Assembly (NCBI GenBank): GCA_023386675.1
Contig: JAEWJG010000260.1
Span: 1-5,525, forward strand
DNA from: Actinomycetes bacterium
GTDB lineage: Bacteria; Actinomycetota; Actinomycetes; Actinomycetales; Microbacteriaceae
DNA: 5,525 nt
Direction of reading: 5' to 3'
In this document: positions 5,429-5,525 of the stretch, in pieces
How the letters are laid out: each line of letters opens with the position of its first letter
Numbering within the stretch: the stretch's first letter is position 1
Program-made: the position numbers and the translations under genes
Notes under the pieces: generated by a model
Told to the model about the DNA's origin: nothing
Database searches by the model: none
Seen by the model: only the letters and a program-made list of their open reading frames with translations

Positions 5429-5493
5429 CCATCGACTCCTCGAAAAAGCAGCCTGAATAGGGCGTTTCGGCGGCTTTTCCGAGGAACCGATGG
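5429..5493. repeat. Long inverted repeat / terminator-like hairpin after trmD
   Basis: Two 21-base arms (5429-5449 and 5473-5493) are inverted copies of each other with 18 of 21 positions matching, around a 23-base centre. The inner part reads as an A-run (5443-5447), a short GC stem with one mismatch (GC-GCC 5448-5453 with GGC-GC 5469-5474), then TTTT (5475-5478), which is the layout of a bidirectional intrinsic terminator. The arms extend well beyond a normal terminator. The three mismatches are all A/C on the plus strand and become G-U pairs on the minus strand. It lies 11 bases past the trmD stop. The remaining 5494-5525 holds no feature I can support; an ATG at 5513 and a minus frame ending at 5498 are both too short to judge. 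Confidence 0.7.
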
Positions 5494-5525
5494 GCGGTCA
5501 CGGGGCGGTGAGATGAGGGGACCGG

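Noticed and set aside
5415..5446. Minus-strand mini-ORF: GAGGAG followed by ATG and a stop after five codons (MDRDG)
   Set aside because: The ribosome-site-like bases are part of the inverted repeat arm, and a five-residue peptide overlapping the trmD stop has no other support.
5498..5525. Possible end of a minus-strand gene entering from the right (frame ending RSPHLTAP), and an ATG at 5513 on the plus strand
   Set aside because: Fewer than ten codons are visible in either case. Neither shows a family motif, so no gene can be claimed.

Overview
The window looks like chromosomal DNA of a high-GC actinobacterium, most likely a member of Micrococcales and plausibly Microbacteriaceae. The evidence is the strong G/C bias at third codon positions, frequent GTG and TTG starts, an S16 protein with a long acidic Ala/Glu tail, the single-KH protein KhpA between rpsP and rimM, and several promoters of the short -10-only, leaderless kind. 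The family-level placement is an inference from memory of protein style; no search was possible.

Layout from left to right. (1) Positions 1-45, minus strand: the first 15 codons of a probably exported protein, cut by the window edge. (2) 80-1216, minus: a YbdK-type carboxylate-amine ligase of the glutamate-cysteine ligase 2 superfamily. (3) 1217-1397: divergent intergenic region with a possible promoter for the ligase and a hairpin in the rpsP leader. (4) 1398-2779, plus: the tightly packed rpsP-khpA-rimM operon (gaps of 4 and 1 bases), serving the 30S subunit and its maturation. It ends in a strong GC-rich hairpin at 2781-2808. (5) 2815-3465, minus: a FadR-type GntR repressor convergent with rimM. 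(6) 3466-3511: a 46-base divergent control region with three copies of the palindrome GGTATACC, spaced exactly 13 bases apart. (7) 3512-4723, plus: a 12-helix major facilitator transporter. (8) 4735-5418, plus: trmD, the tRNA m1G37 methyltransferase. (9) 5419-5525: intergenic, dominated by a long inverted repeat.

The rpsP-rimM-trmD neighbourhood is normally one operon. Here a regulator/transporter cassette sits between rimM and trmD, with a hairpin terminator on its left edge and the transporter only 11 bases from trmD. An essential tRNA-modification gene is therefore cut off from its usual promoter. It must rely on its own promoter, for which the candidate -10 TAGACT overlaps the transporter stop codon, or on read-through from a ligand-controlled transporter promoter.

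The most interesting signals are the three-palindrome operator packed between two start codons, the split of the conserved operon, the apparently leaderless starts of the transporter and trmD, and the 65-base inverted repeat after trmD. The three mismatches of that repeat all become G-U pairs if the minus strand is transcribed. I see no CRISPR array, insertion sequence, rRNA or tRNA gene.
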